Source: Alkalihalophilus pseudofirmus (GTDB lineage Bacteria > Bacillota > Bacilli > Bacillales > Bacillaceae_D). Taken from it: a stretch of DNA of 64,000 bases. The notes under the pieces are model-generated. The model made no database searches and was not told where the DNA came from. It saw only the letters and a program-made list of their open reading frames with translations. Positions 16,024-23,346 of the stretch are shown here, in pieces; the first letter of the stretch is position 1, and every line of letters begins with the position of its first letter. A program made the position numbers and the translations under genes. Location: positions 2,026,001 through 2,090,000 of the forward strand of contig NZ_CP117835.1 in assembly GCF_029094545.1 (NCBI RefSeq), read 5' to 3'.

Positions 16024-16332
16024 TTAGATAAGGGAGATATAATGCATAATCAGCCCTGTGAGTGCGAGTAAAACAGTACCTATAAAGAGTCTTTTTTTCT
16101 CAAAATGGACAAACCCCATGGAAAGGAGAGAGAGTAAACTAACGAATAGCAGGTAAGTTGGCTCCTCTGCCCCGGAAAATTGTGTTGGGAGATAAAGAAG
16201 GACGATAATAGAGAATGGAATGAGCATTTTTAATAAATTCTTTTGCTTTTTCTTCTCACCTTTACGTCTGACAAAGAGATAGGTTATGAATACTACGGCA
16301 ACCATTAAAACACTGTAGCTTATTCCAGACAT
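16024..16332 (-). CDS. Small four-span membrane protein (YesK-like)
   Basis: 102 residues, ATG after AGGAGGGATTAAACG. Four hydrophobic helices (about 3-20, 33-48, 58-74, 84-101) with a basic loop RRKGEKKKQKNLLK. Size and order resemble YesK-like proteins of Bacillus. The function is unknown. It sits in front of the beta-domain membrane protein with a 58-base gap, so the two are probably cotranscribed. Confidence 0.6.
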   Translation of the reverse strand: MSGISYSVLMVAVVFITYLFVRRKGEKKKQKNLLKMLIPFSIIVLLYLPTQFSGAEEPTYLLFVSLLSLLSMGFVHFEKKRLFIGTVLLALTGLIMHYISLI

Positions 16333-16468
16333 CGTTTAATCCCTCCTATCTATTTAATCATCTCAACGCATGTTTTTAAATCGTTTTAAATAACGCCCGT
16401 TTGTTTAAATGCAATTTTCAAAAACAATAAATTTTACCTTGTGACAGCAAGTAATAATGAGAGTATTA

Positions 16469-17089
16469 TCAGTAGGCGATTCCTACACGTGATTGGACAT
16501 GATCGTTGCTTTCTATTTGACGATAAGTAAATTCTGCTGTATCAGGAACTGTTATTTCCATGCCGCCTTCTGGCAAAAAATTACGTTCAATTCGATATTT
16601 ACCTTCTCTTTCTCCATCTGGCAAATATGTAGGACATACAATCGTCCAATCGAGTGATGATTGTTTCAGAATATCGTAAACTTTATGATGTTCTTCTGCG
16701 GCACGGGTTGATTTACGTTTCGATTCACTTGACTGATAACGGAGTATTTTTGGCGTAATTCTACTTTGTAAGATCCCTGCAGTTCCTATCGTGATAATTC
16801 GTTGTATCCCTTCGTTTTCCATTGCTTTGATAATTAGTGGCATACTTTCTGATAGAGTGGTTGTGCCATCAGTATTCAGTGCACTAATAACTACATCAAT
16901 CCCATCCATTGCACGTACTATATCATTTTTATTTAATACATTCCCTTGAACAATGGTTAAATTTTCACTATTTATTTGAATCTTCTCAGGAGTGCGAACT
17001 AATACAGTAACATGATGTCTATCATGAAGGGCATAAGTTACTATTTGACTTCCAACTCGTCCTGTTGCGCCTAAAATTAAAATATTCAA
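16469..17089 (-). CDS. NAD(P)H-binding atypical SDR (NmrA/YwnB-like)
   Basis: 206 residues from TTG 17089, six bases after AAAGGAGGATTATA. The Rossmann motif is MNILILGATGRVGSQIV, followed by VLVRTPEKI, VQGNVLNKNDIVRAMDGIDV and VISALNTDGTTTLSES. The usual YxxxK catalytic pair is replaced, as in the NmrA/HSCARG and YwnB group of redox-sensing or reductase-like proteins. The gene is alone, with a divergent small gene 156 bp upstream. Confidence 0.85.
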   Translation of the reverse strand: MNILILGATGRVGSQIVTYALHDRHHVTVLVRTPEKIQINSENLTIVQGNVLNKNDIVRAMDGIDVVISALNTDGTTTLSESMPLIIKAMENEGIQRIITIGTAGILQSRITPKILRYQSSESKRKSTRAAEEHHKVYDILKQSSLDWTIVCPTYLPDGEREGKYRIERNFLPEGGMEITVPDTAEFTYRQIESNDHVQSRVGIAY

Positions 17090-17245
17090 TAATATAATCC
17101 TCCTTTTTACGAATACAAATATTACAATACACTATAAATGTATTACTTTGTCTTTTACAGTACGATCTTTTATGAGTGTGTCACTTGACATCTGTTCGCT
17201 TACAGCTTTTGATAGAGTGAACGACTAAAAAGGAGAATATCTAAT

Positions 17246-17491
17246 ATGACTCAAAAACCCCATATCGTAAGTATAATGGATTACCAACTAACAGAACACC
17301 AATCGATATTTGTCCAATTTAATGGATACGATGCCATCATAGAAAAGAAGTTTACTGGAGAGGTCAAATTTCTCGGAGGTAGACCGTACGGAGACATCAT
17401 TCATCCCGAACGATCCAGCCTATCAAGTGAATGTAGGGAATACGTAAGGATGGTATTGTTGGATAAGTATGAGAGGGGCGAGTTTAGGTAG
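17246..17491 (+). CDS. Small protein of unknown function
   Basis: 81 residues, ATG after AAAAGGAGAATATCTA. No membrane helix. Mixed alpha/beta sequence starting MTQKPHIVSIMDYQLTEHQS, with a central GGRPYGDIIHPERSSLSSEC and a helical end YVRMVLLDKYERGEFR. I do not recognise a family; a YolD-like relation is conceivable but unsupported. A terminator follows at 17516-17544. Confidence 0.65.
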   Translation: MTQKPHIVSIMDYQLTEHQSIFVQFNGYDAIIEKKFTGEVKFLGGRPYGDIIHPERSSLSSECREYVRMVLLDKYERGEFR

Positions 17492-17515
17492 GGTTGAAAT
17501 TCTTATTGAACTGCG

Positions 17516-17544
17516 AACCTCAAAGTGAGAGTCTTTGAGGTTTA
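17516..17544 (+). terminator. Terminator after the small gene at 17246
   Basis: Stem AACCTCAAAG / CTTTGAGGTT with a 7-base loop, followed by TATTG. A second hairpin, GACCTCTA / TAGAGGCT, lies at about 17601-17624 and could serve the convergent nitroreductase. Confidence 0.7.
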
Positions 17545-17624
17545 TTGTCGTTCAAAACACCATCTCGAGTGAGTAACATCTATATGAGCTTTCAAACAGA
17601 CCTCTATCGATTGGTAGAGGCTGT

Positions 17625-18488
17625 TTATTGTTGGTTCCAGCTAACGACGTACTCAATGTTTTCGTTTAGTCTCTCTAACCCAGGTTCGTCTATAACCCAA
17701 TTCCCGCTGATACCTAGCTCATCACAAGCCAATTCAAATTGGCACATCGCAATGCCCATATCTAACAGCTGCATTTGATAGCCTAATGCCTTACTGTAAT
17801 TCGGTGTATGTTCGATGTAGAAATGACAAGTCTCACGGTTTTCTGAGAGAACGAGTCGCCACGGTTGTTTATTGGAGGCAGAAGGTCCTAACCTAACCAT
17901 TTCTATCGGGATTTCTAATGAGCCAGCATTATCGCGTTGTAATGGAGCGGCGAAAGTCTCATCATAAAACAATTTCTCCCACGGCTTCTTATTATCGGCC
18001 CTCACGACAAAACGCAAGGCCTTATCAAAGACACGCTGCTTTTCTTTTGGGTACCCGAGTGGTGTCACGCATGGAATGAATTCGTCTTCTTCCAACTGTA
18101 TTTCTTTTTCAAATGAGTTTCTGGTAAACGTCCCGCCCATCCAACACGTACCTATGCCGAGCTGTGTTGCAAATAAAGTCATTCGATGAAAAATGTAAGC
18201 ATACTCGATCAGTGGATACTTAGCATTCACTGATGAACCAACTAAATACGCTTTAGGATGCTTAATAAATCCATACGTTCCAAGCTTAATTCCTTTGTCT
18301 GTCACATTTTTTTGAACCAATACCAGATCAATCCGGCCTTTTGCCCCAAAAGGTCCGATCAAGTTGCTTTCATCATTTAAATATGACGTTAATTTATTGA
18401 TGTCTTCTGCTTGAAGGTCTTTATCATCAAACGTTCGAATCGACTGGCGTCTGCGCATGGTGTCAATAATTGAAGTAGAGAAAGACAT
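17625..18488 (-). CDS. Nitroreductase-like flavoprotein
   Basis: Start 18488 (MSFSTSIIDTMRRRQSIRTF) after ACAAGGAGGTGTATC; 287 residues. The nitroreductase start RRRQSIRTFDDKDLQAEDI sits at about 12-30 and binds FMN phosphate. GIGTCWMGGTFTRNSFEKE and PLGYPKEKQRV are also typical. A second repeat of the fold (RLGPSASNKQPWRLVLSEN, about 208-226) has the SxxNxQPW motif, so this belongs to the longer two-half nitroreductases of Firmicutes. It probably reduces quinones or nitroaromatics with NAD(P)H. The left edge of the repeat array starts 90 bp upstream. Confidence 0.85.
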   Translation of the reverse strand: MSFSTSIIDTMRRRQSIRTFDDKDLQAEDINKLTSYLNDESNLIGPFGAKGRIDLVLVQKNVTDKGIKLGTYGFIKHPKAYLVGSSVNAKYPLIEYAYIFHRMTLFATQLGIGTCWMGGTFTRNSFEKEIQLEEDEFIPCVTPLGYPKEKQRVFDKALRFVVRADNKKPWEKLFYDETFAAPLQRDNAGSLEIPIEMVRLGPSASNKQPWRLVLSENRETCHFYIEHTPNYSKALGYQMQLLDMGIAMCQFELACDELGISGNWVIDEPGLERLNENIEYVVSWNQQ

Positions 18489-18576
18489 GATACACCTCCT
18501 TGTTTCAAATGCATATATTTGTTTCACTAAAAGAAAATCCCTTGTTCAATAAAATCATTTTCCTCTTTAACAAACC

Positions 18577-18658
18577 TGCTCCTTTAGTTTAACATTATTT
18601 TCCTTTAATTTGACTTAGAAAAAGCATTCCCTGTTGAAGGAATGCTACCCGTTAGTAA
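18577..18658 (+). repeat. Array repeat R1 (full copy)
   Basis: Core CTGCTCCTTTAGTTTAACA, spacer, perfect stem AGCATTCC / GGAATGCT (18623-18646), then the second core ACCCGTTAGTAAAAT. On the minus strand the stem is followed by TTTTTC, so it can also terminate the GNAT gene. It marks the left end of the array. Confidence 0.85.
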
Positions 18659-18689
18659 AATATTTCTACACATTAATTTATCAGGTAAT

Positions 18690-19151
18690 CTATTTTAATT
18701 TTTTTAGAAGTTTTACGTATTCACCATATTCATCTTCACCAAGATATAATACGGTTGTAAATCCTTTCTTTTCATATAGATGCCTTGCGTGTAAATTATC
18801 TGTATCTACTCCGAGTGTTATTTCCTCATATCCAAGATTTTGAGCATAATCAATCAAATAATCAACAATAATACTACCTATTCCTCGATTGCGATATTCT
18901 TCTTTAACAATCATTCGAGATAGATAAATTCGTTTATCTGTACTTGTATAATCTGGGTCATTGTTTATAAAAACTAACGAACCTTCACCTATAAACTCGT
19001 TATTTTCTAAGTATATAAAAGTAATTCTGTTTCCACTTTCTATTTCATCATTAAACAGCTTAGCCATTTTCGGGTTCTTTTCCATATCCCAAATATTGCT
19101 GCACTTATAATAATCTTCGAGTTCTAATTTCTTTATTTGATAGGAAGTCAT
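18690..19151 (-). CDS. GNAT acetyltransferase (array unit)
   Basis: 153 residues, ATG after AAGAGAGGAATAAATTT. The core motif is LSRMIVKEEYRNRGIGSIIV, with the acetyl-CoA loop EYRNRGIGS (about 90-98), preceded by the strand FIGEGSLVFIN and followed by LGVDTDNLHARHLYEKKGFT. The end VLYLGEDEYGEYVKLLKKLK is typical of small Acetyltransf_1 enzymes. The substrate is unknown. It is a single-gene unit between R1 (downstream, stem-loop 32 bases past the stop) and half-repeat R2 (upstream). Confidence 0.88.
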   Translation of the reverse strand: MTSYQIKKLELEDYYKCSNIWDMEKNPKMAKLFNDEIESGNRITFIYLENNEFIGEGSLVFINNDPDYTSTDKRIYLSRMIVKEEYRNRGIGSIIVDYLIDYAQNLGYEEITLGVDTDNLHARHLYEKKGFTTVLYLGEDEYGEYVKLLKKLK

Positions 19152-19202
19152 AAATTTATTCCTCTCTTTTATATTACAAAGAAATGCAGTTGTTCCATAA
19201 AC

Positions 19203-19232
19203 CTGCTTCTTTAGCTTAACATTAATTTCCTT
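19203..19232 (+). repeat. Array repeat R2 (half copy, upstream of the recombinase gene)
   Basis: CTGCTTCTTTAGCTTAACATTAATTTCC matches the left core of R8 (26390) and the spacer ATTAATTTCCTTTT that follows it there and in R11. The stem-loop and second core are missing and are replaced by the recombinase gene region. Confidence 0.75.
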
Positions 19233-19314
19233 TTGTGTGATTACATTGTTTATTGTATTCTTTGAAACAAAAACGTCAATAATTCCTGTAAAGACTTATA
19301 CAGGAGGGGTTAAA

Positions 19315-20154
19315 ATGCTCTTATCACAAGCGTGGAAAACCTATGAATCTGATAAACGAATTGAAGGTTTCTCTTCTCAAACGTTAAAAGCTTACCAGCT
19401 TCAATCATGCCTTCTTATCCGCTATTTTACTGATGTGGCAATTGAATCATTGTCTACAAATCAATTAAAGGAGTATTTAGCGGCATCAAGCGAACATTTA
19501 AAGCCGTCTAGCTTAGCCCATCGAATTCGATTCATGCGGTCCTTGTTTCGGTGGTCACATGAAGAGGGACACATTCCCTCAAACCCAGCTTATAAGATTA
19601 AGGAACCAAAAGTCGGGAAACGAATACCCAAGTTCCTTACAGAAAGAGAGATTGAACATCTTAGGGAAGCTTGTAAAATGCCAATGGAGAAAGCGCTGTT
19701 TGAGTTTATGTTCTCAACTGGCTGCCGTATTGGTGAAATTGTCTCTCTGAACAAGAATTGTATTAACTGGTCTAATCGTTCTGCTATTGTTAGAGGAAAA
19801 GGCGATAAAGAACGTGAGGTGTACTTTAACATCAAATGTGACATCTGGTTAAAACGATACATCAACATCCGCCAAGATAAGGACCCTGCGATCTTTGTTA
19901 CAGATCGTTCACCTCATCGAATGAGCATCGCTCAAATGAGGTATATCATAAAACGTATTTCAAGCCGTGCAGGCATTAATAAAACCATACACCCTCATCA
20001 GCTTAGACACAGTTATGCCACTCATTTATTAAACAATGGAGCCCCTATTGATGTCATACAGAGTTTACTCGGCCATGAAAAAACGGAGACGACACGGATC
20101 TATGCCCAACTGAGTGGACAACTTAGACAAGACTTATATAGAAAATACTTTTAA
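19315..20154 (+). CDS. Tyrosine recombinase (XerC/integrase type) inside the repeat array
   Basis: The ATG at 19315 (MLLSQAWKTYESDKRIEGFS) follows ACAGGAGGGGTTAAA; 279 residues. The N-terminal SAM-like core-binding domain (about 1-90) and catalytic domain (about 105-279) are complete. Active-site residues are visible: Arg in STGCRIGEI, Lys in GKGDKERE, HQLRH (His-x-x-Arg), His in SLLGHEKTE and the nucleophile Tyr in TRIYAQLSG. It is a plain XerC/phage-type protein with no obvious IntI-specific insertion. It reads on the plus strand, opposite to most units, and lies between half-repeats R2 and R3. This context makes it the best candidate enzyme for the repeats. Confidence 0.92.
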   Translation: MLLSQAWKTYESDKRIEGFSSQTLKAYQLQSCLLIRYFTDVAIESLSTNQLKEYLAASSEHLKPSSLAHRIRFMRSLFRWSHEEGHIPSNPAYKIKEPKVGKRIPKFLTEREIEHLREACKMPMEKALFEFMFSTGCRIGEIVSLNKNCINWSNRSAIVRGKGDKEREVYFNIKCDIWLKRYINIRQDKDPAIFVTDRSPHRMSIAQMRYIIKRISSRAGINKTIHPHQLRHSYATHLLNNGAPIDVIQSLLGHEKTETTRIYAQLSGQLRQDLYRKYF

Positions 20155-20161
20155 GCATGAC

Positions 20162-20195
20162 AAAAGAGCAGCACTAAGTACGTGTTGCTCTTTTA
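20162..20195 (+). terminator. Terminator after the recombinase gene
   Basis: Stem AAAAGAGCA / TGCTCTTTT with a 14-base loop, eight bases past the stop codon. Confidence 0.8.
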
Positions 20196-20200
20196 AATTC

Positions 20201-20223
20201 TCGCACCCTTTAGTTGAACAACA
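20201..20223 (+). repeat. Array repeat R3 (half copy, downstream of the recombinase gene)
   Basis: TCGCACCCTTTAGTTGAACAAC: the end of the stem-loop arm (CGCACCC) joined to the core TTTAGTTGAACA. It is the sequence expected at the right side of a repeat. Confidence 0.75.
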
Positions 20224-20278
20224 GAAATTTGATGCTGATCACTATAAACCTTTAAGTATTTGCAGCTTAATATAGTGT

Positions 20279-20479
20279 TCAATTCCCATTTATTTCATGT
20301 TTTACTAAAGAGAATATTGCAAAAAGAAGCACAATCACAGAAATTGGTACAGTAATAAAATTACTTAATGGAGAAACGACACCTAAAAATAAACTAATGA
20401 TTCCGATTATAATTGCTACGAGAATTTGTCCTCTATTGTTTGTATAATTTGTGCCACTCTGATTATTATTACTTACCAA
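20279..20479 (-). CDS. Small two-span membrane protein (array unit)
   Basis: 66 residues from TTG 20479 after AAAGGTGATGG. A polar Asn/Ser-rich N-terminus (VSNNNQSGTNYTNNRGQIL) is followed by two hydrophobic helices (about 21-38, 41-58) and a short charged end (VKHEINGN). No family was recognised. It is a single-gene unit between R3 and R4. Confidence 0.65.
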   Translation of the reverse strand: MVSNNNQSGTNYTNNRGQILVAIIIGIISLFLGVVSPLSNFITVPISVIVLLFAIFSLVKHEINGN

Positions 20480-20505
20480 AAAACCATCACCTTTCTACAG
20501 CTGAT

Positions 20506-20556
20506 CTTCCCCATTGGTGGACAAGCTACTGCATTTATTGAACAATCGCACCCGTT
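20506..20556 (+). repeat. Array repeat R4 (degenerate full copy)
   Basis: A weak left core (CCCCATTGGTGGACAAG), decayed stem (TGCATTTATTGAACAATCGCA) and good right core ACCCGTTACTTTAAG. Orientation as in the other copies. Confidence 0.6.
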
Positions 20557-20697
20557 ACTTTAAGAGAAAACATTTACAATACATATATTTAGCTCCATTT
20601 GATACCCAAAAAGGACTGCTTATCGCAGCCCATCTATACAAGCATTAATAACTATTTTAATTACTTACCATTATTTTTATCTCGAGAGCGAGATATT

Positions 20698-22125
20698 TTA
20701 TCTGTGAGTATATACAAACCATGTAATGCTTGCTGTTAATAATGCTGACGAAATCAAAGCTGTAAGAACACTATATGTTTGCCAAATAAGTATCGTTGAC
20801 CAATCGAAAGCAAAGCACAGTATACACAAGGCAATCGTAGTAATCAGGAAAAGAACTGTTACGATTATTCTCTTTTTTTTCATTGGCTTCCGTTCATTCG
20901 TTTTCCTTCTGTGTAATCCTAAGAGAGATAGCAGGACGGCCAATAGGCAAAGAATAATAGTGATAGACGACAAAATGATATCCAAAAGCTGTGTGCCGCT
21001 CATTTCATATGATTGAGGTATATTGCCGTCTAATATATCTTTAACTTTTAGTACCAGGTTTAGATTGGTATTTGCGCCGTTGCTCAGCAAGCAGATGGCA
21101 GTTCGTTCATTTAGCAGTATGGCTACTTTGGTTGTGAAATTTGGATTGCCCCCCGTGTGTTCTATAATCGTTTGGTCGGCGTTTATCGTCCATCCTGCCG
21201 CATAATACATATTGTTGACAGCCGAAACAGACAGATCACCCCTGTGTGATTTTTCGATAAGCGTGTGAAACATTTCGGGTATGTCCTGCACAATACCCAT
21301 CTGTATGCCCATCCAACGCGCCATATCTTTTGTATTAGAAATGATGTAGCCTGCTGGTTTATTCCCAGCAAAATCCGGAGCTTCGAATGGAGTTGTCATA
21401 AAAAAGGAAGAACGGTAACCCTGCGCCAACTGTCCCGTGGCTTGAGCATCTTCTTTATAAACATACGTCTGGTGAAGCCCTAACGGCTGAAATACCTGTT
21501 CCCTCATAAATTCTTCATAGCTTTGTCGTGACACAATCTCAATAACCAAACCCAATACGTCATAATTAACGGTTCCATAGTTATACTGTTCACCGGGAGG
21601 GAACGCCAATTCAGCATCTACGAGCATTTCCACAGTCTTTTGCAACATATCCGGAGTGTCGCCTTGTGGAATATATTGACTATGCCTAAAATTTGTTAGA
21701 CCACTGGTATGGTGAAGAAAGTTATTTAGTGTAAGCCTTTTCATATCGACGGGTTTACCTTGATACTTTAACGTTAACCAAGGTAAATATTTTTGGACAG
21801 GGTCAGTCATTGAGAGCATCCCTTGCTCTTCCAACAGCATAATACCCATACCTGTAAAAGCTTTACTGACCGAGGCTAACTCATAGAGTGTATTTTCAGT
21901 TGCAGACAACCCCTTTTCACGGTCAGCATACCCTGAAGAAAAGTAGAACACTTCATCATCTGCAAGTATTGAGATTGACATTCCCGGTACACCTGATATA
22001 CGAGAGGCATCATCTAGTAAAGATTGTATTGCCGCAGATTTCGAATCTGACAACGCATAACTTTGTGTTGCGAATCCTGAGAATAATATAAATATCGTTA
22101 ATACAAAAGCTATAATCTTTTTCAT
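20698..22125 (-). CDS. Serine hydrolase (beta-lactamase/PBP4* family) with C-terminal membrane helices
   Basis: 475 residues. Signal peptide MKKIIAFVLTIFILFSGFATQSYA. Class C-like motifs: SxxK in ELASVSKAFTGMG (Ser about 89), YxN in PGEQYNYGTVNYD (about 177) and the HTGG triad-like motif IIEHTGGNPNF (about 317). Residues about 380-475 hold three to four membrane helices. Such proteins are usually D-Ala-D-Ala or D-amino-acid peptidases or esterases at the cell surface, not true beta-lactamases. It forms a single unit of the array; R4 is downstream, and R5 lies 295 bp upstream. Confidence 0.88.
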   Translation of the reverse strand: MKKIIAFVLTIFILFSGFATQSYALSDSKSAAIQSLLDDASRISGVPGMSISILADDEVFYFSSGYADREKGLSATENTLYELASVSKAFTGMGIMLLEEQGMLSMTDPVQKYLPWLTLKYQGKPVDMKRLTLNNFLHHTSGLTNFRHSQYIPQGDTPDMLQKTVEMLVDAELAFPPGEQYNYGTVNYDVLGLVIEIVSRQSYEEFMREQVFQPLGLHQTYVYKEDAQATGQLAQGYRSSFFMTTPFEAPDFAGNKPAGYIISNTKDMARWMGIQMGIVQDIPEMFHTLIEKSHRGDLSVSAVNNMYYAAGWTINADQTIIEHTGGNPNFTTKVAILLNERTAICLLSNGANTNLNLVLKVKDILDGNIPQSYEMSGTQLLDIILSSITIILCLLAVLLSLLGLHRRKTNERKPMKKKRIIVTVLFLITTIALCILCFAFDWSTILIWQTYSVLTALISSALLTASITWFVYTHR

Positions 22126-22420
22126 AAACTCTCCTTTTTGCCATAAGTGATATAAGCAAGATAATAAATTTTAACTTTTAATGTTATTTTATATAAACTG
22201 CCAATTCCATTTGATTTGATTACTTTATTTAAAGTTATCTATACATGCCAAACCCAAGTAAACCCTTCTGGTGCAACCTTATATCCTTATCTCTATTTCG
22301 GAGTATTCTTTTAATACGAAAAAAGACCATCTAAAAAGAGTGATCTCTTCGTATGACTATTTAATTACAAGTATCGTATTGTTGTACTATGCAGCAGAAG
22401 ATCAACTGTAAAGATTAACA
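22126..22420. other. Intergenic region, no gene recognised
   Basis: AT-rich region upstream of the serine hydrolase start. It probably holds its promoter, but no clear -35/-10 pair was singled out. No ORF of note. It ends at the inverted core pair R5. Confidence 0.4.
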
Positions 22421-22454
22421 CTTGTTCAACTAAAGCCCCCTTTAGTTGAACAAG
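22421..22454. repeat. Array repeat R5: two cores in inverted orientation
   Basis: CTTGTTCAACTAAA-GCCCCC-TTTAGTTGAACAAG: a perfect 14-bp inverted repeat of the core with no stem-loop between. The right half is in the normal orientation and the left half is flipped. It starts four bases after the stop codon of the next unit (minus strand). Confidence 0.75.
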
Positions 22455-22457
22455 AAT

Positions 22458-22943
22458 TTACTCTATATAGTCAATTAGCTTTGCTGGAACTTGATCAAAA
22501 ATATAAACTTCAGGGTTATTATAAGGCTTGTGCTTTAAATAGTCAGCCAGAGTATTCATACTTTTCCAATACTCTTTAATTAAATCCTCCTTTGAAGATA
22601 ACCCTTTAACAAGGTACCCTCTGCCACCATCATAGATATCTTCGATATGAGCAAATAAATCACTTGATATATCCATGTTAAAAACTAAAATCTTTTCGCT
22701 GAACACAGGAAAACGAAAGTAAGGTTTTTGATATGGTTTCAAATCTGCACCGAATGCTACTTTAAAATCAATCCATTCTGGTAAATTTACAGGTTTGAAA
22801 CGGTCTGTTAGTTCCGGAAAACAGTTAGCACCTCTTGAATACCATCTTGTTGCTGTTTTAAGATTTAATCCTTCTTTTAAAACCCTTTGCGGGCTTATAC
22901 TTAAGTTATTGTCATCTTCAATAACGTTATGATATAAAAACAA
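22458..22943 (-). CDS. Protein of unknown function (array unit)
   Basis: 161 residues from TTG 22943 after ATAGGAGGTAATTG. Soluble, no membrane helix, rich in aromatic residues. It starts MFLYHNVIEDDNNLSISPQR and continues WYSRGANCFPELTDRF, LPEWIDFKVAFGADLKPYQK, then YFRFPVFSEKILVFNMDISS. The C-terminal half is helical (LSSKEDLIKEYWKSMNTLAD). I do not recognise the family. It is a single gene between R5 and R6, with its stop codon four bases from the core. Confidence 0.7.
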   Translation of the reverse strand: MFLYHNVIEDDNNLSISPQRVLKEGLNLKTATRWYSRGANCFPELTDRFKPVNLPEWIDFKVAFGADLKPYQKPYFRFPVFSEKILVFNMDISSDLFAHIEDIYDGGRGYLVKGLSSKEDLIKEYWKSMNTLADYLKHKPYNNPEVYIFDQVPAKLIDYIE

Positions 22944-23031
22944 ACAATTACCTCCTATCGAACGCTCTCCTGAATCACTCCCAATTTACCGTATATTGGC
23001 AAATGAGTTTTTAACCTTAATTCAACTTACA

Positions 23032-23089
23032 AGCTCCTTTACTTCACCAAGAAGAAGCGATTACCCTTTATTAAGCAATCGCACCCGTT
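23032..23089 (+). repeat. Array repeat R6, split by an IS110 element
   Basis: Left core AGCTCCTTTACTTCACCAAG, perfect stem GCGATT / AATCGC (23057-23082), then ACCCGTT. The second core is cut after GTT; its remainder TAGTTTAAATG lies at 24720, beyond the IS. Joined, the empty site would read CGCACCCGTTTAGTTTAAA. Confidence 0.85.
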
Positions 23090-23094
23090 CGTAA

Positions 23095-23300
23095 TATAAG
23101 GTTAGCCAGATAAGAAAATATTTCTGGTTGACCTTATTTTTTATGGTCATATGATAGCGGTAGTCGGGGTAGAACGTCGCACCCGTGGGACTCGATCCCG
23201 TTAGCTAAACTGTTCGCCCCCTACTTGTATGAACATGTTTCAGGCTGGTTGGGACATAGAAATGATCCCGTTTAACAAGCGAACCTATGACACTACAAGA
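23095..23300 (+). ncRNA. Putative IS110 bridge RNA region
   Basis: A conserved hairpin (AAGGT..CCAGA / TCTGG..ACCTT, 23098-23137) is followed by two structured internal loops. Loop 1: outer pair GAAC (23172) / GTTC (23212), inner hairpin GGGA-CTCGA-TCCC (23187-23199). Its two strands read CGCACCCGT (23178-23186) and GTTAGCTAAAC (23200-23210). Loop 2: inner hairpin GGGA / TCCC (23251-23269), flanked by GCTGGTT (23244-23250) and CGAACC (23280-23285). Strand 1 of loop 1 equals the left target flank. The reverse complement of strand 2, GTTTAGCTAAC, resembles the right flank GTTTAGTTTAA. GCTGGTT equals the IS right end, and CGAACC complements GGTTCG of the IS circle junction. This is the target-loop and donor-loop logic of bridge RNAs. 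Exact ends are unknown. Confidence 0.72.
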
Positions 23301-23346
23301 AGCTCTAGGGGTTACCGACTAATTTATTTCTAGGAGTTGATAAACA

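Noticed and set aside
20698-22125. Serine hydrolase as an antibiotic-resistance beta-lactamase
   Set aside because: The SxxK/YxN/HTGG set with a membrane tail fits the PBP4*/esterase group. No evidence for beta-lactam hydrolysis can be read from sequence.
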